Shown here: positions 15,941 through 24,257 of the stretch, piece by piece | How the letters are laid out: the number at the start of each line of letters is the position of its first letter | How positions within the stretch are numbered: position 1 is the first letter of the stretch | From: Paenibacillus antri | GTDB lineage: Bacteria > Bacillota > Bacilli > Paenibacillales > YIM-B00363 | Assembly: GCF_005765165.1 (NCBI RefSeq) | Contig: NZ_VCIW01000001.1 | Coordinates: forward strand, 434,001-498,000 | Direction of reading: 5' to 3' | DNA length: 64,000 nt | The notes under the pieces: model-generated | Database searches by the model: none | Told to the model about the DNA's origin: nothing | What the model saw: the letters and a program-made list of their open reading frames with translations, nothing else | Translations under genes and position numbers: made by a program

Positions 15941-17617
15941 TTACTGCATCGCCGTATAAGCTTCTTGGTAAATCTCCAGCAAGCGGTTCAAATTCATCGT
16001 CTCGAGCGTCTTCACGTACGTGTCCCACTCCGCTTCGATGTCGGCGTCGCCGATAATGAACCGCGCGAGCATCTCGTCGACGTAGTCGTTCACCGTCTTC
16101 GCGATATCGGCCGATTCCGTCGCTTGCTCGTTCGTCATGAACAGCGGCGGCACGGTCGCGACGTCCTTCGGCAGGTACGGCTCGTAGTTGTTCTTCGTTT
16201 CATTGTACAGGATTACCTCCAGATCGTCTTCGCCCTTGCTGACCGCGCTAAGGCGGAAGTCGTTGGAGCGGAGCGCCGGGCCGGTCTGCGCCCAATGCAC
16301 GTTCTGCACCTCGCCGAACGACTTCAGCTCCGACCACTTCGCCGGCTGGCCGTTAATGCCGAGCTCGCCGTCCTTCGCGTCGCGCCATTCCGAGTCCGGG
16401 CGGCCGTAGTTACTGCGCAGCGTATGCTCGTATTCGTACAAGCCGTCCGCCCAGCGGAGCGCGACCTCCGGGTTTTGCGCTTTGTTCGTAATGATGAAGG
16501 TGCCCGTCGTCATGCCCGTCGGATCGTTCGGCGCGTACTGCACGCCGTTCGGCCCTTTAAGCGCCGGCACCGTCACGTATTCGGCCCAGCGTCCGCTCTC
16601 GCCGAGCAGCTGCGTGAACACCCCTTGGTGACCGCCCGTCGACGCGCCGAGGAGAACCGTGTCCGGATTTTCCCCGACTTGGATCAGCTGATTATCGTCC
16701 TGCGTGAACGACTCCGGCGTCAGCAGCCCTTCGGCGTACAGCTTGTTCAGATACTTCAGCCCTTCCTTCCACTCCGGCTTGTTGAACGCGGCGTCGAGCT
16801 TGCCATCCTTCACGTACAGGCGCTTCGTATTGCCGTAGGCCGGGTTGTAGATGAAGGCGTTCATCAAGAAGGCGTCGATCGAAGAGCGCCACGACTTCGG
16901 CGAGATCGAGAGCGCAATTTCGTCCGCTTGGCCGTTGCCGTTCGGGTCCTGCGTCTTGAACGCTTTCAACACTTCGTAGAACTCGTCCGTCGTCGTCGGC
17001 ATCGACAAGCCGAGCTTCGTCAGCCACGGCTCGTAGATCCACATCTTCTGGCTCTGCGAGCAGTGATAGCACTCGTTGATTTCCGGCAGCGAATAGATGT
17101 TGCCGTCCGGCGCCGTGATCGCCTCTTGGATGTCCGGGCGGTCTGCGAACAGCTTCTTGGTCTGGGACCCTTGCTTCTCGATCAGTTCGTTCAGCGGGAG
17201 GAAGACGCCCTCCGAGCCGTAAATCATCTCTTGCGCGGGCGATACGTTCAGCCCCATGATGACGTCCGGGTAATCGCCGCTCGCGAGCACGAGGTTCAGC
17301 TTCTCCTGCATGCTCTGCTCCGGCACGACCTCCCACTCGATATGCACGTTCGTCTTCTCTTCGTACCACTTGGTGAATTCGTTCGTGGCGAAGTCTTCGA
17401 CGAGCGGGTTGCCGCGCACCATCACCTTCAGCGTCGTCTTCTCGTTCACGATCGGGTACGTGCCCGGCTCGGTCAGCAGCTCTTGAGGCGCTCCCGCCGA
17501 TTCGCTCGACGCCGGCTCGGCGCCGCCCTCTTCGCTCGCCGTGCCGGCGCAGCCCGCCAGCACCGCGGTCGCAAACAACGTTAACGCGAGTATGCCGATC
17601 CCATATCTTCTCTTCAT
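15941..17617 (-). CDS. Extracellular sugar-binding lipoprotein (LplA type), locus 2
   Basis: A 558-residue ABC binding lipoprotein. The signal is MKRRYGIGILALTLFATAV with lipobox LAGC. A Glu/Ser-rich linker precedes the body, which has the calcium loop DPNGNGQADEIAL and the family block NECYHCSQSQKMW. GGGGGATA lies upstream of the ATG. It follows the YtcP-type permease by 52 bases and precedes the fucosidase. Overall it resembles the locus 1 and locus 3 lipoproteins but differs in the predicted ligand-contact regions, so a different glycan is likely. Confidence 0.93.
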   Translation of the reverse strand: MKRRYGIGILALTLFATAVLAGCAGTASEEGGAEPASSESAGAPQELLTEPGTYPIVNEKTTLKVMVRGNPLVEDFATNEFTKWYEEKTNVHIEWEVVPEQSMQEKLNLVLASGDYPDVIMGLNVSPAQEMIYGSEGVFLPLNELIEKQGSQTKKLFADRPDIQEAITAPDGNIYSLPEINECYHCSQSQKMWIYEPWLTKLGLSMPTTTDEFYEVLKAFKTQDPNGNGQADEIALSISPKSWRSSIDAFLMNAFIYNPAYGNTKRLYVKDGKLDAAFNKPEWKEGLKYLNKLYAEGLLTPESFTQDDNQLIQVGENPDTVLLGASTGGHQGVFTQLLGESGRWAEYVTVPALKGPNGVQYAPNDPTGMTTGTFIITNKAQNPEVALRWADGLYEYEHTLRSNYGRPDSEWRDAKDGELGINGQPAKWSELKSFGEVQNVHWAQTGPALRSNDFRLSAVSKGEDDLEVILYNETKNNYEPYLPKDVATVPPLFMTNEQATESADIAKTVNDYVDEMLARFIIGDADIEAEWDTYVKTLETMNLNRLLEIYQEAYTAMQ

Positions 17618-17669
17618 GGATGGATATCCCCCTTATTGAATCATGCGTATGTCATGTACCTTCTTGTAC

Positions 17670-18566
17670 CTAACCTTTAATCGAACCGATCATAACGCCC
17701 TTCACGAAGAACTTCTGCACGAACGGGTAGACGATCAACAGCGGGACCGACGTCACCACGATAAGCGAATACTTGAGCAGCTCCCTGAGACCTTGCCGCG
17801 CGGCCGCCGTCTTCGCGTCGCCCAGCATCTCGATGTTGACCTCGTTCTGAATGAGAATGTCCCGCAGTACGAGTTGAAGCGGATACAAATCTGGGTTTTT
17901 CAAATAAATCATCGCGTTGAAATATTGATTCCAATGCCCGACCCCGTAGAACAGGGCGATGACCGCCACAATCGGCCCGGATAACGGAAGCACGATCCGG
18001 AGCAGGAAGCGGAAGTCGTTGCAGCCGTCCAGCTGCGAAGCCTCCAACAGCTCGTGGGGAATCGTGGTCTGGAAGTACGTTCGCATGATGATCACGTTCC
18101 ACACCGACAGCGCCGTCGGCACGATCAAGGACCATATCGTGTCGAGCATTGACAGCTCTTTGACAAGCAAATACGTCGGAATGAGGCCCCCGTTGAACAT
18201 CATCGTGAACACGAGCAGCAGCATGAAGCCGGCCCTCCCGCGGAAGTCGCGGCGTGACAGCGGGTATGCCGCCAGAATCGTCATGATGACGTTCAACAGC
18301 GTGCCCGCGGCCGTGTACAGGAACGTGTTGGCGAACCCGGTCAGGACGTTGTTGTTTTTGAAAATCGCCTTATATCCTTCCAGCGACGGCTCGACCGGCC
18401 ATAACCATACCTTGCCGGACATGACCGCATACGTGGAGCTGAAGGAGGCGCTGACCACGTAAACGAGCGGGTACGCCACGATGATCAGAACGAGCGTTAA
18501 CAGCAGCGTGTTGGCGACGTTGAACCACCGGTCGCCGCCGGATTCTTTCATGACGGTACGACTCAT
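17670..18566 (-). CDS. ABC sugar permease, YtcP/LplC type, locus 2
   Basis: A 298-residue permease with six predicted membrane helices. The EAA loop is EASQLDGCNDFRFLLRIVLPLSGP. The N-terminus ESGGDRWFNVANTLLLTLVLI and the C-terminus FVQKFFVKGVMIGSIKG mark the YtcP branch. A GGGGGG ribosome site precedes the ATG. It begins 13 bases after the stop of the LplB-type gene. Confidence 0.93.
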   Translation of the reverse strand: MSRTVMKESGGDRWFNVANTLLLTLVLIIVAYPLVYVVSASFSSTYAVMSGKVWLWPVEPSLEGYKAIFKNNNVLTGFANTFLYTAAGTLLNVIMTILAAYPLSRRDFRGRAGFMLLLVFTMMFNGGLIPTYLLVKELSMLDTIWSLIVPTALSVWNVIIMRTYFQTTIPHELLEASQLDGCNDFRFLLRIVLPLSGPIVAVIALFYGVGHWNQYFNAMIYLKNPDLYPLQLVLRDILIQNEVNIEMLGDAKTAAARQGLRELLKYSLIVVTSVPLLIVYPFVQKFFVKGVMIGSIKG

Positions 18567-18579
18567 CGTTGCGCCCCCC

Positions 18580-19518
18580 TCACCATAAGCTCTCCTGACC
18601 CATCTTCTTCGCGGCTCCGTTGACGACGACGATCAAGACGAAGCCGATGACGGCTTTGAACAACCCGATGGCGGTCGCGTAAGAGAAGTTAAGCGCCTGC
18701 GAGATGAGGCCGACCTTGTACACGTACGTGTCGATCACTTCGGACGTCCGCAGATTGAGCGAATTTTGCATGAGCAATATTTTCTCGAACCCGGTTTCCA
18801 TAACCGTCCCCGTGTTCAGAATGAGCAGGATGACCGCGATCGGCATAATGCTCGGAATGTCGATATGCCAGATCCGCTGCAGCTTGCTTGCGCCGTCCAT
18901 GACGCCCGCCTCGTGCAGGGAAGGATCGATACCCGCCAGCGCCGCCAAATAGATGATGCAGGCGAACCCGACGTTCTGCCACACATGCGACCATACGTAG
19001 ATCGACTGGAACATCGACGCTTCGGCCATGAAGTTGATCGGTTCGACCCCGAACCATCCGAGCATCGCGTTCAGAATGCCGGTCCGCGGATCCAAAAATT
19101 GCAGGAGCAAGCCGACCAAGACGACGAGCGAGATGAAATAAGGCGCGTACGTGACCATCTGCACCGTCTTCTTGAATCGTTCGTTCTTGGCGTAATGCAG
19201 TCCGATGGCTAACAGGATGGGGAAAGGGAAGCTGGCGATCAACGTATAGAAGCTGATCGACAACGTATTGCCCAACAGCCGCCAGAATTCGTACGAGCCG
19301 AAGAACCGCTCGAATTGATCGAACCCGACCCACGGACTGCCGAACAACCCTTTCGTTACCGAAAACTGTTTGAAAGCGATCACATTTCCTAACATAGGAA
19401 CATACTTGAACAGAAGGACGTAGATCAGCGGCAATGCGAACAATGCGTACAGCTGCCAGCCCTTCCTTAGATCTTGCAGCGTTCTCAGGCGACGCCCCCC
19501 TCTCGTATCTCTCCTCAC
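18580..19518 (-). CDS. ABC sugar permease, LplB type, locus 2
   Basis: An LplB-branch permease, clear from KGWQLYALFALPLIYVLLFKYVPMLG, the EAA-like loop EAGVMDGASKLQRIWHIDIP and the TYVYKVGLI loop. The start is uncertain. The frame is open to 19626, with GTG codons at 19626 and 19518, but neither has a ribosome site. A strong GAGAGGGGGG site lies 6 bases before an in-frame CTG at 19488; starting there gives 302 residues, matching the 301-residue locus 1 homologue. I list the GTG at 19518 as the conventional choice, but a rare CTG start fits better. Confidence 0.85.
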   Translation of the reverse strand: MRRDTRGGRRLRTLQDLRKGWQLYALFALPLIYVLLFKYVPMLGNVIAFKQFSVTKGLFGSPWVGFDQFERFFGSYEFWRLLGNTLSISFYTLIASFPFPILLAIGLHYAKNERFKKTVQMVTYAPYFISLVVLVGLLLQFLDPRTGILNAMLGWFGVEPINFMAEASMFQSIYVWSHVWQNVGFACIIYLAALAGIDPSLHEAGVMDGASKLQRIWHIDIPSIMPIAVILLILNTGTVMETGFEKILLMQNSLNLRTSEVIDTYVYKVGLISQALNFSYATAIGLFKAVIGFVLIVVVNGAAKKMGQESLW

Positions 19519-19648
19519 CCGGCCGGTGTGATTCGAAGTATAGGATCGATGAGGGGCGTCCGTAAATATGATAAATTCCGGCGTTATGCCGAAGTTTAGA
19601 TCGGGGGAGTTCGGCGCATTATGCACGAATTATGCATTGTGCAATGCT

Positions 19649-21988
19649 TTAGAAGCCGCTTCCGTCTTGGGGTTTCCGGGATTTGCGGTATTCGGTGGCG
19701 CTGAGGCCGTTCGCCCGTTTGAAAGCGCGGCTGAACGTGTTCAGCGAATAATAGCCGACCGCGACGGCGATCTCGTTGACCGGCGCGTCGCTCCCTTCGA
19801 GGAGGGTACGGGCGTGCGTCATGCGCAGCCGCTCGAGATAATCGGAGAAGTTCACCCCGGTTTGTTCTTTGAAAAAGTAAGAAATATACGCCTCCGACGT
19901 CTGCGTATGCTCCGCCAGCTTGCCGAGACTTAGATCCGTACGGTGGTAATTCTCTTCGATGTACCGGATCAGATCGTCCTTCAGCTGCAGGTTGTGGCTC
20001 TTCTTCCGGTCGTTCTGACTCCGGCAGATCGAGAGGAAGGCGCCCGCGATCTCGTCGAACGCGGCCTTCGGCGGCTTGCCGGTTTCCACCGCCAGCAGCG
20101 CGCGCTCGATCTCCTCGCGGTGCGGATCGAGGCCGGAGCCGGCCTCCCCGATGCACTTGAGCAGCGTCCCGGACAGCTCGCCGAGCAGGATGCGGCCGAC
20201 CGCCGCGGGCAGGCTCTGCCGCACTAGGTTGTTGTCGCGGATTTGTTCTAACAACGCGTCCGTCTCCGTCACGTTGCCGGAGGCGACCAGATTGACGAGC
20301 CGAAGCTCCACGTCGGGCGGGTAGAAATACGTCGGCATCGCCGGGCTCGCATCGTCCTGGAAGACGATCGCGCGCTCGCTCGACCAGCTCTCCCGCTGCA
20401 TCAGCAGCCGCGCTTCCTCGAACGAACGGCTGATGTCCGTCAGTCGGCGGCAGCAGCCGCCGACCGAGACGTGCACGGCGACGTGAAGCTCGTTCGCGAA
20501 CCGTTCGCGGAGCTCGCCGAGAATGCGGCGCAGCTTGTCCATGAACGCCGCCGCGGAATCGGCGTCCCCGTTCATGAGCAGCGCGATCTGGTTTTCGCTT
20601 AGGTCGTGAGCCGCGATCGTCCGGCCGTAGCTCTTCGCCAGCACGTCCCGTACGCCGAGCTTGCGAATATCGAGCTCTCGCAGCATCTCCTCGTTGTAGC
20701 CGCCGTCGTAACCGGAGATCTCCAGCAGTCCGACGGCGTGGAACTCCCCTTCCCAGGAGACGCGCGCATGCTCCATCGCGACGGCGATATCTTGATTCGA
20801 GGCGTAGTAGCCTCGCAGCAATCTGTCGTAAAATCCGCTGCGGAGCAGCGGCATCTGCAGCTCGAGCTTCTCCTCGAGATCGCCGTTGCGATGCACGAGA
20901 TTCGTCACGGAGGAGCGAATCTCGTCCCAGGCGTTCCGCGCCGGCGCCGCGGTTTCCGAGCCCGCCGTCCGTCCGGCCGTCGGCAGCGTCCGCAGCAGCA
21001 TCCAGAGCGGCCGGCTGTTGCGGTACGCGAACAAGAGGGCGGCCGCCATTCCCGCGAGCAGTCCCAACGCCAGAATCGTCGAGAGGAGGCGTCTTAAGTA
21101 CTGCACCTTCTCCAGCACGGCCGCCTCCGGCTGCGCGGACACGTACGTCCAGCCGTTGTAGTCCGACGTCGACCGGGTGACCAGCATGCGCCGCCCGTCG
21201 ATGTCCGCCTCGGAGAAGCCGTCGCTTAAAGCTTCGGACCACGACGTATCGCCGACGACGCCGGATTGGCTGATCGTCTGCCCGTGCTCGTCCTGGATGA
21301 ACGCGAAGCCGCCGTCGCCCGAGCTCAATCGGCGCAGCATGTTCTGGATTTGCGTGTTATCGATCAGAAACAGAACGAGCGCCGGGTGCTCCTTCGTGCC
21401 GAAGGAACGCAGGTACGTCACGACGGAGTGCTGCTTCCCCTCGTACGTGACGATCTGCCCCTGCAGGAACGCCTTCGAGCGGTACCGATCGGCGAGCGCG
21501 CCGACCCACGTCTCGTACGATTGTCCCTCGTATCGGAATTTCAAATCGTAAAACTGCCGCAGCTTGTACATCGCGTTCGGCGATACGATCATCTCGCTGT
21601 CCGGGTAAACGACGAAATAGTCCAAGATGAAGTGGTTGAACAGCGGGTAGTCGAACAAATCCTTATGAAGCTCGAGAATGCGCACCGGGTTCGTCCCCGC
21701 GAACGGCTGCTCGACGTATTGGAACGACCGCGCCTTCGTGCCGCCGGCCACCTGCTCCGCGATCGTCTCGATCTCCTCGAAGCGCCGATCCAGAATGTCC
21801 TTCGTCTGTTCCATGACGGTGAAGGCCGTCTCTTTCGTTTGGCTTTCGATGAGCTGCGACGTTCGTTCATACGCGTAATAGCCCACGCTCAAGAACCCTA
21901 CAAGCAACAGGGCGTAGGGGATAAAGAAATGAAGCAGCACCTTTAGATCCTTGCGGCTGCTTCGGAATGACCCTTTTCTAGTAAGCAT
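19649..21988 (-). CDS. AraC-family regulator with membrane Cache-like sensor, locus 2
   Basis: A 779-residue regulator of the same design as that of locus 1: a membrane helix (LLHFFIPYALLLVGFLSVGYYAY), an extracellular sensor of about 260 residues, a second helix (LLSTILALGLLAGMAAALLF), a central region, and a C-terminal AraC double helix-turn-helix (SLGKLAEHTQTSEAYISYFF; NEIAVAVGYYSLNTFSRAF). The ATG at 21988 has GGAGATGA at proper spacing; ATGs at 22006 and 22000 are also in frame. It should activate the transporter operon just downstream. A cre-like box lies upstream. Confidence 0.9.
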   Translation of the reverse strand: MLTRKGSFRSSRKDLKVLLHFFIPYALLLVGFLSVGYYAYERTSQLIESQTKETAFTVMEQTKDILDRRFEEIETIAEQVAGGTKARSFQYVEQPFAGTNPVRILELHKDLFDYPLFNHFILDYFVVYPDSEMIVSPNAMYKLRQFYDLKFRYEGQSYETWVGALADRYRSKAFLQGQIVTYEGKQHSVVTYLRSFGTKEHPALVLFLIDNTQIQNMLRRLSSGDGGFAFIQDEHGQTISQSGVVGDTSWSEALSDGFSEADIDGRRMLVTRSTSDYNGWTYVSAQPEAAVLEKVQYLRRLLSTILALGLLAGMAAALLFAYRNSRPLWMLLRTLPTAGRTAGSETAAPARNAWDEIRSSVTNLVHRNGDLEEKLELQMPLLRSGFYDRLLRGYYASNQDIAVAMEHARVSWEGEFHAVGLLEISGYDGGYNEEMLRELDIRKLGVRDVLAKSYGRTIAAHDLSENQIALLMNGDADSAAAFMDKLRRILGELRERFANELHVAVHVSVGGCCRRLTDISRSFEEARLLMQRESWSSERAIVFQDDASPAMPTYFYPPDVELRLVNLVASGNVTETDALLEQIRDNNLVRQSLPAAVGRILLGELSGTLLKCIGEAGSGLDPHREEIERALLAVETGKPPKAAFDEIAGAFLSICRSQNDRKKSHNLQLKDDLIRYIEENYHRTDLSLGKLAEHTQTSEAYISYFFKEQTGVNFSDYLERLRMTHARTLLEGSDAPVNEIAVAVGYYSLNTFSRAFKRANGLSATEYRKSRKPQDGSGF

Positions 21989-22029
21989 ATGTGTGTTCAT
22001 CTCCATAGGTGTTCGGAATGCCGAAGAAG

Positions 22030-22043
22030 TGAAACCGTTTACT
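22030..22043. promoter_or_regulatory. cre-like box (CcpA) upstream of regulator 2
   Basis: TGAAACCGTTTACT matches the cre pattern TGWNANCGNTNWCA at all but the last base. It lies about 40 bases upstream of the regulator start, as in locus 1, and suggests that glucose repression acts on the regulator gene. Confidence 0.55.
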
Positions 22044-22230
22044 TAACAGTGTAAAGGAGTTAGGGGAAGGTGGCAATGTTTATGGCCCAGGAAATATGTG
22101 TCCGTAGGACGATCAACAAACAAAACCTCGACGTAGGCCATCCGATTCATATTTTATGTAGGCATGCGGCCCCCTACTCGCCTTATTCCTGGTACAATAG
22201 TAATATTTGTATAGGAAGGGGATGTCCGAC

Positions 22231-22320
22231 ATGTTCAAGCGGCATCCGCAGATGATTCTGCCGCTCTGTACCTGCGAGAATGGAACGGGACGGAAGGTGC
22301 ACAGCAAAGTCTCTTCTTAG
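22231..22320 (+). CDS. Small ORF heading the deaminase cassette
   Basis: A 29-residue reading frame (start MFKRHPQMILPLCTC, end KVHSKVSS) with AGGAAGGGG about 9 bases upstream. An in-frame ATG at 22222 would add three residues. It ends 9 bases before the deaminase gene, where GGGGG of its tail forms the next ribosome site. It may be a leader peptide or small partner. A TACAAT -10-like box lies at 22193-22198 without a clear -35. Coding status is uncertain. Confidence 0.35.
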   Translation: MFKRHPQMILPLCTCENGTGRKVHSKVSS

Positions 22321-22329
22321 GGGGTAAGC

Positions 22330-22947
22330 ATGAGGGCTACATTACACGTAAAACATTACAAGCAAAGTTTGGAAGGCTATTTGTTGTACAGAAAATACTT
22401 GGATTGGATCGTAATGCTAGAAGCCATGGCCAAAGCCGGAGATCTGACGGGGCCGAAGCTCCACGAACATATAAGAGGAAACTATGCAGTGGGGCTGCTC
22501 GAAGACAAGACCCTGGGGCGTCGGAAATTTTATTATTCGACCACCATGGTGAAGACCGAAGGCAAATACAATGCTTTCATCAACCGGGTGAAAGGAAGTA
22601 AAGCATATGCCTCCTGGTGGGAGGGGATGCTCGCCGATCTGTATTATAAGACGCCCGAGTTTTACCAATACATAGAAGTCGATCGTTCAAGAGGCGTTCG
22701 TACGCCGGGGGCAAAGAGAAGAGTTCATGACAGCGAATGCATCATTCTCGAAAATATTAGCGAATTCATCCACCACCAACGATTACATGATTACAAAGTA
22801 TACATTTATTCGCATAAAGAACCCTGTCTGAATTGCGATCTGGTGTTCCAACAGTTCCTAGAGCGGCATTCCCAGTCCGAATTAACGATCTTTTATCATC
22901 ATACCTATCATCAGCCGCTGCCGTCGAAGTACAGTTGGAGGTATTAG
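22330..22947 (+). CDS. Stand-alone deaminase-superfamily protein (toxin-deaminase like)
   Basis: A 205-residue protein. Its C-terminal third holds the zinc-deaminase signature: Asp134-Ser-Glu136 (VHDSECIILENISEF) and Pro165-Cys166-x-x-Cys169 (EPCLNCDLVFQQF), followed by a strand (ELTIFYHH). Asp in place of the usual His, together with the PCxxC helix, recalls bacterial nucleic-acid deaminase toxins of the BURPS668_1122-like group. The first 110 residues are helical and lack any secretion or polymorphic-toxin module, so it should act inside the cell. The following gene starts 3 bases after its stop, suggesting a paired regulator or immunity protein. Base or nucleotide target unknown. Confidence 0.7.
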   Translation: MRATLHVKHYKQSLEGYLLYRKYLDWIVMLEAMAKAGDLTGPKLHEHIRGNYAVGLLEDKTLGRRKFYYSTTMVKTEGKYNAFINRVKGSKAYASWWEGMLADLYYKTPEFYQYIEVDRSRGVRTPGAKRRVHDSECIILENISEFIHHQRLHDYKVYIYSHKEPCLNCDLVFQQFLERHSQSELTIFYHHTYHQPLPSKYSWRY

Positions 22948-22949
22948 GA

Positions 22950-23501
22950 ATGGAACGAGAGCCGAATGTAGAGAAATTGATAGCATCCATTCAAGCCGAC
23001 GAGAAACGGGTGGCATTGGAGAACCTGTTCAACGACGATGAATTGATACAACACACTATCGAAGAGATCCAAACGAAGTTAGCCGAGTACGAGCGACATG
23101 TCGTGAAAGCGCTCGATGATACGATCGAGTCTATGCACTTGTTATATCACGGAACGCTCAAGACTCGCTTTATCCTCGTCGCCGCTTGTACCTACACTTT
23201 GCTCGCGCGCGTCGATCCAGAGGCATTTTCCAACTTCCAGTCCGGTCACATCCGAACCGACCGCAAGCGAGTTACCAGTACGAATACCGTATTAACGTTC
23301 TTTACCAAATACGCCAACGGACGATCGCAGCGGCGAATCGCAATGGAGAAGCGCGACGATTCTCATGAGTTCGACTATCTCTTGCAGTTGATCGACGAAT
23401 TGCTGCCCCTGCTCCCCAAACGAATGAGCAACAGCTTTCGAGAGTTGAACGAGATGGTGTTGAAGCCTATCGGGGAAGTCTTTCCTAACGACCTCGTATA
23501 G
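22950..23501 (+). CDS. Helical protein partnered with the deaminase, unknown function
   Basis: A 183-residue soluble, mainly helical protein. I recognise no family. The ATG at 22950 has GGAGG 9 bases upstream, inside the end of the deaminase gene, so translation is coupled. Sequence features are an acidic N-terminal half (EKRVALENLFNDDELIQHTIEE), a hydrophobic helix pair (TLKTRFILVAACTYTLLA) and a charged C-terminal helix region (HEFDYLLQLIDELLPLLPKRM). By position it may be an immunity or antitoxin protein, or a target-sensing subunit; this is inference from gene order only. Confidence 0.6.
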   Translation: MEREPNVEKLIASIQADEKRVALENLFNDDELIQHTIEEIQTKLAEYERHVVKALDDTIESMHLLYHGTLKTRFILVAACTYTLLARVDPEAFSNFQSGHIRTDRKRVTSTNTVLTFFTKYANGRSQRRIAMEKRDDSHEFDYLLQLIDELLPLLPKRMSNSFRELNEMVLKPIGEVFPNDLV

Positions 23502-23559
23502 CCCGCGTTTGTTGCCCTTCCATAAATATCGTTGATCATTGAATTGGGGGATGAAATCC

Positions 23560-24207
23560 ATGGGATTTTGGGATATTGTCGGCAAAGTGGCTTCTACCGT
23601 TATAGAAATCGGAGCAAGATCGCATGCAGACTTTCAGAGGAATGCGGGCGAGAAAATTCGCGATTATGAACGGAAGCTTGCCCAAGCCGAAGGATCATCG
23701 CGAATGAGAGACCCTGAATACGCCAAGAAGGTCGAGGCCGCTAGGCAGAAGTTTGAGGCCGGGAAGCAAAAGTTTTATGGTGTTTCCTCACCTAATACTG
23801 TAGTTAAGGATGGCGTTACCTTAATAGGCGGTTTATCGGTGGATCAATGGGATTCCCGATGGCAGAGACTTGGAATACTGGGAAGTCTTACTTTAAGCGA
23901 TCTAAGTAGATACAATCAAAGCATAGGGCTATATAAAGCGGAGTTAGGCGGAAAAACCGTCTACATCGGCAGAGCGGTCGAATATAATAACGGCGGCTTC
24001 AGGAAACGGCTGAGGGATTATCTCAGAAGCAGCGACAGCGGTCGCACCCATACCTCCGGGGGAAAGATGAACCAATATGCGGACCGTATCACGTTATCGA
24101 TCCTAGTCGTGGGCACATCAGAAAAGGAAGTCGGCCTAGTCAAAGAGCTGGAAGTAGCGATGATTATGAAACACGGTCCCGCGTGGAACGTTCAATTCCG
24201 CGCGTAG
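23560..24207 (+). CDS. GIY-YIG nuclease-domain protein
   Basis: A 215-residue protein. Residues 15-72 are a charged, probably coiled-coil arm. Residues 120-210 are a GIY-YIG endonuclease domain: GLY at 123-125, YIG at 135-137, the catalytic Arg in GGFRKRLRDY (148-150), the metal-binding Glu in VKELEVAMIM (196 or 198) and the closing Asn210 in PAWN. All key positions are kept, so activity is expected. The ATG at 23560 has TTGGGGG 9 bases upstream; a TTG at 23539 is less likely. It lies 58 bases after the deaminase partner gene on the same strand, so it may belong to one cassette. Confidence 0.75.
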   Translation: MGFWDIVGKVASTVIEIGARSHADFQRNAGEKIRDYERKLAQAEGSSRMRDPEYAKKVEAARQKFEAGKQKFYGVSSPNTVVKDGVTLIGGLSVDQWDSRWQRLGILGSLTLSDLSRYNQSIGLYKAELGGKTVYIGRAVEYNNGGFRKRLRDYLRSSDSGRTHTSGGKMNQYADRITLSILVVGTSEKEVGLVKELEVAMIMKHGPAWNVQFRA

Positions 24208-24213
24208 TTTAGA

Positions 24214-24245
24214 ATGGCCGGTATGCTCCGCCGCAAACCGGCCAT
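24214..24245. terminator. Hairpin after the GIY-YIG gene
   Basis: ATGGCCGGT at 24214-24222 pairs perfectly with ACCGGCCAT at 24237-24245. No clear T-tract is present on either strand, but it lies exactly between two converging genes, so a shared terminator is likely. Confidence 0.45.
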
Positions 24246-24257
24246 CGACCTTGCCTA

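Noticed and set aside
15626-17584. 652-codon plus-strand frame opposite the locus 2 lipoprotein
   Set aside because: Same shadow effect; Arg/Val/Leu-rich without motifs, and the minus-strand gene has lipobox and family blocks.
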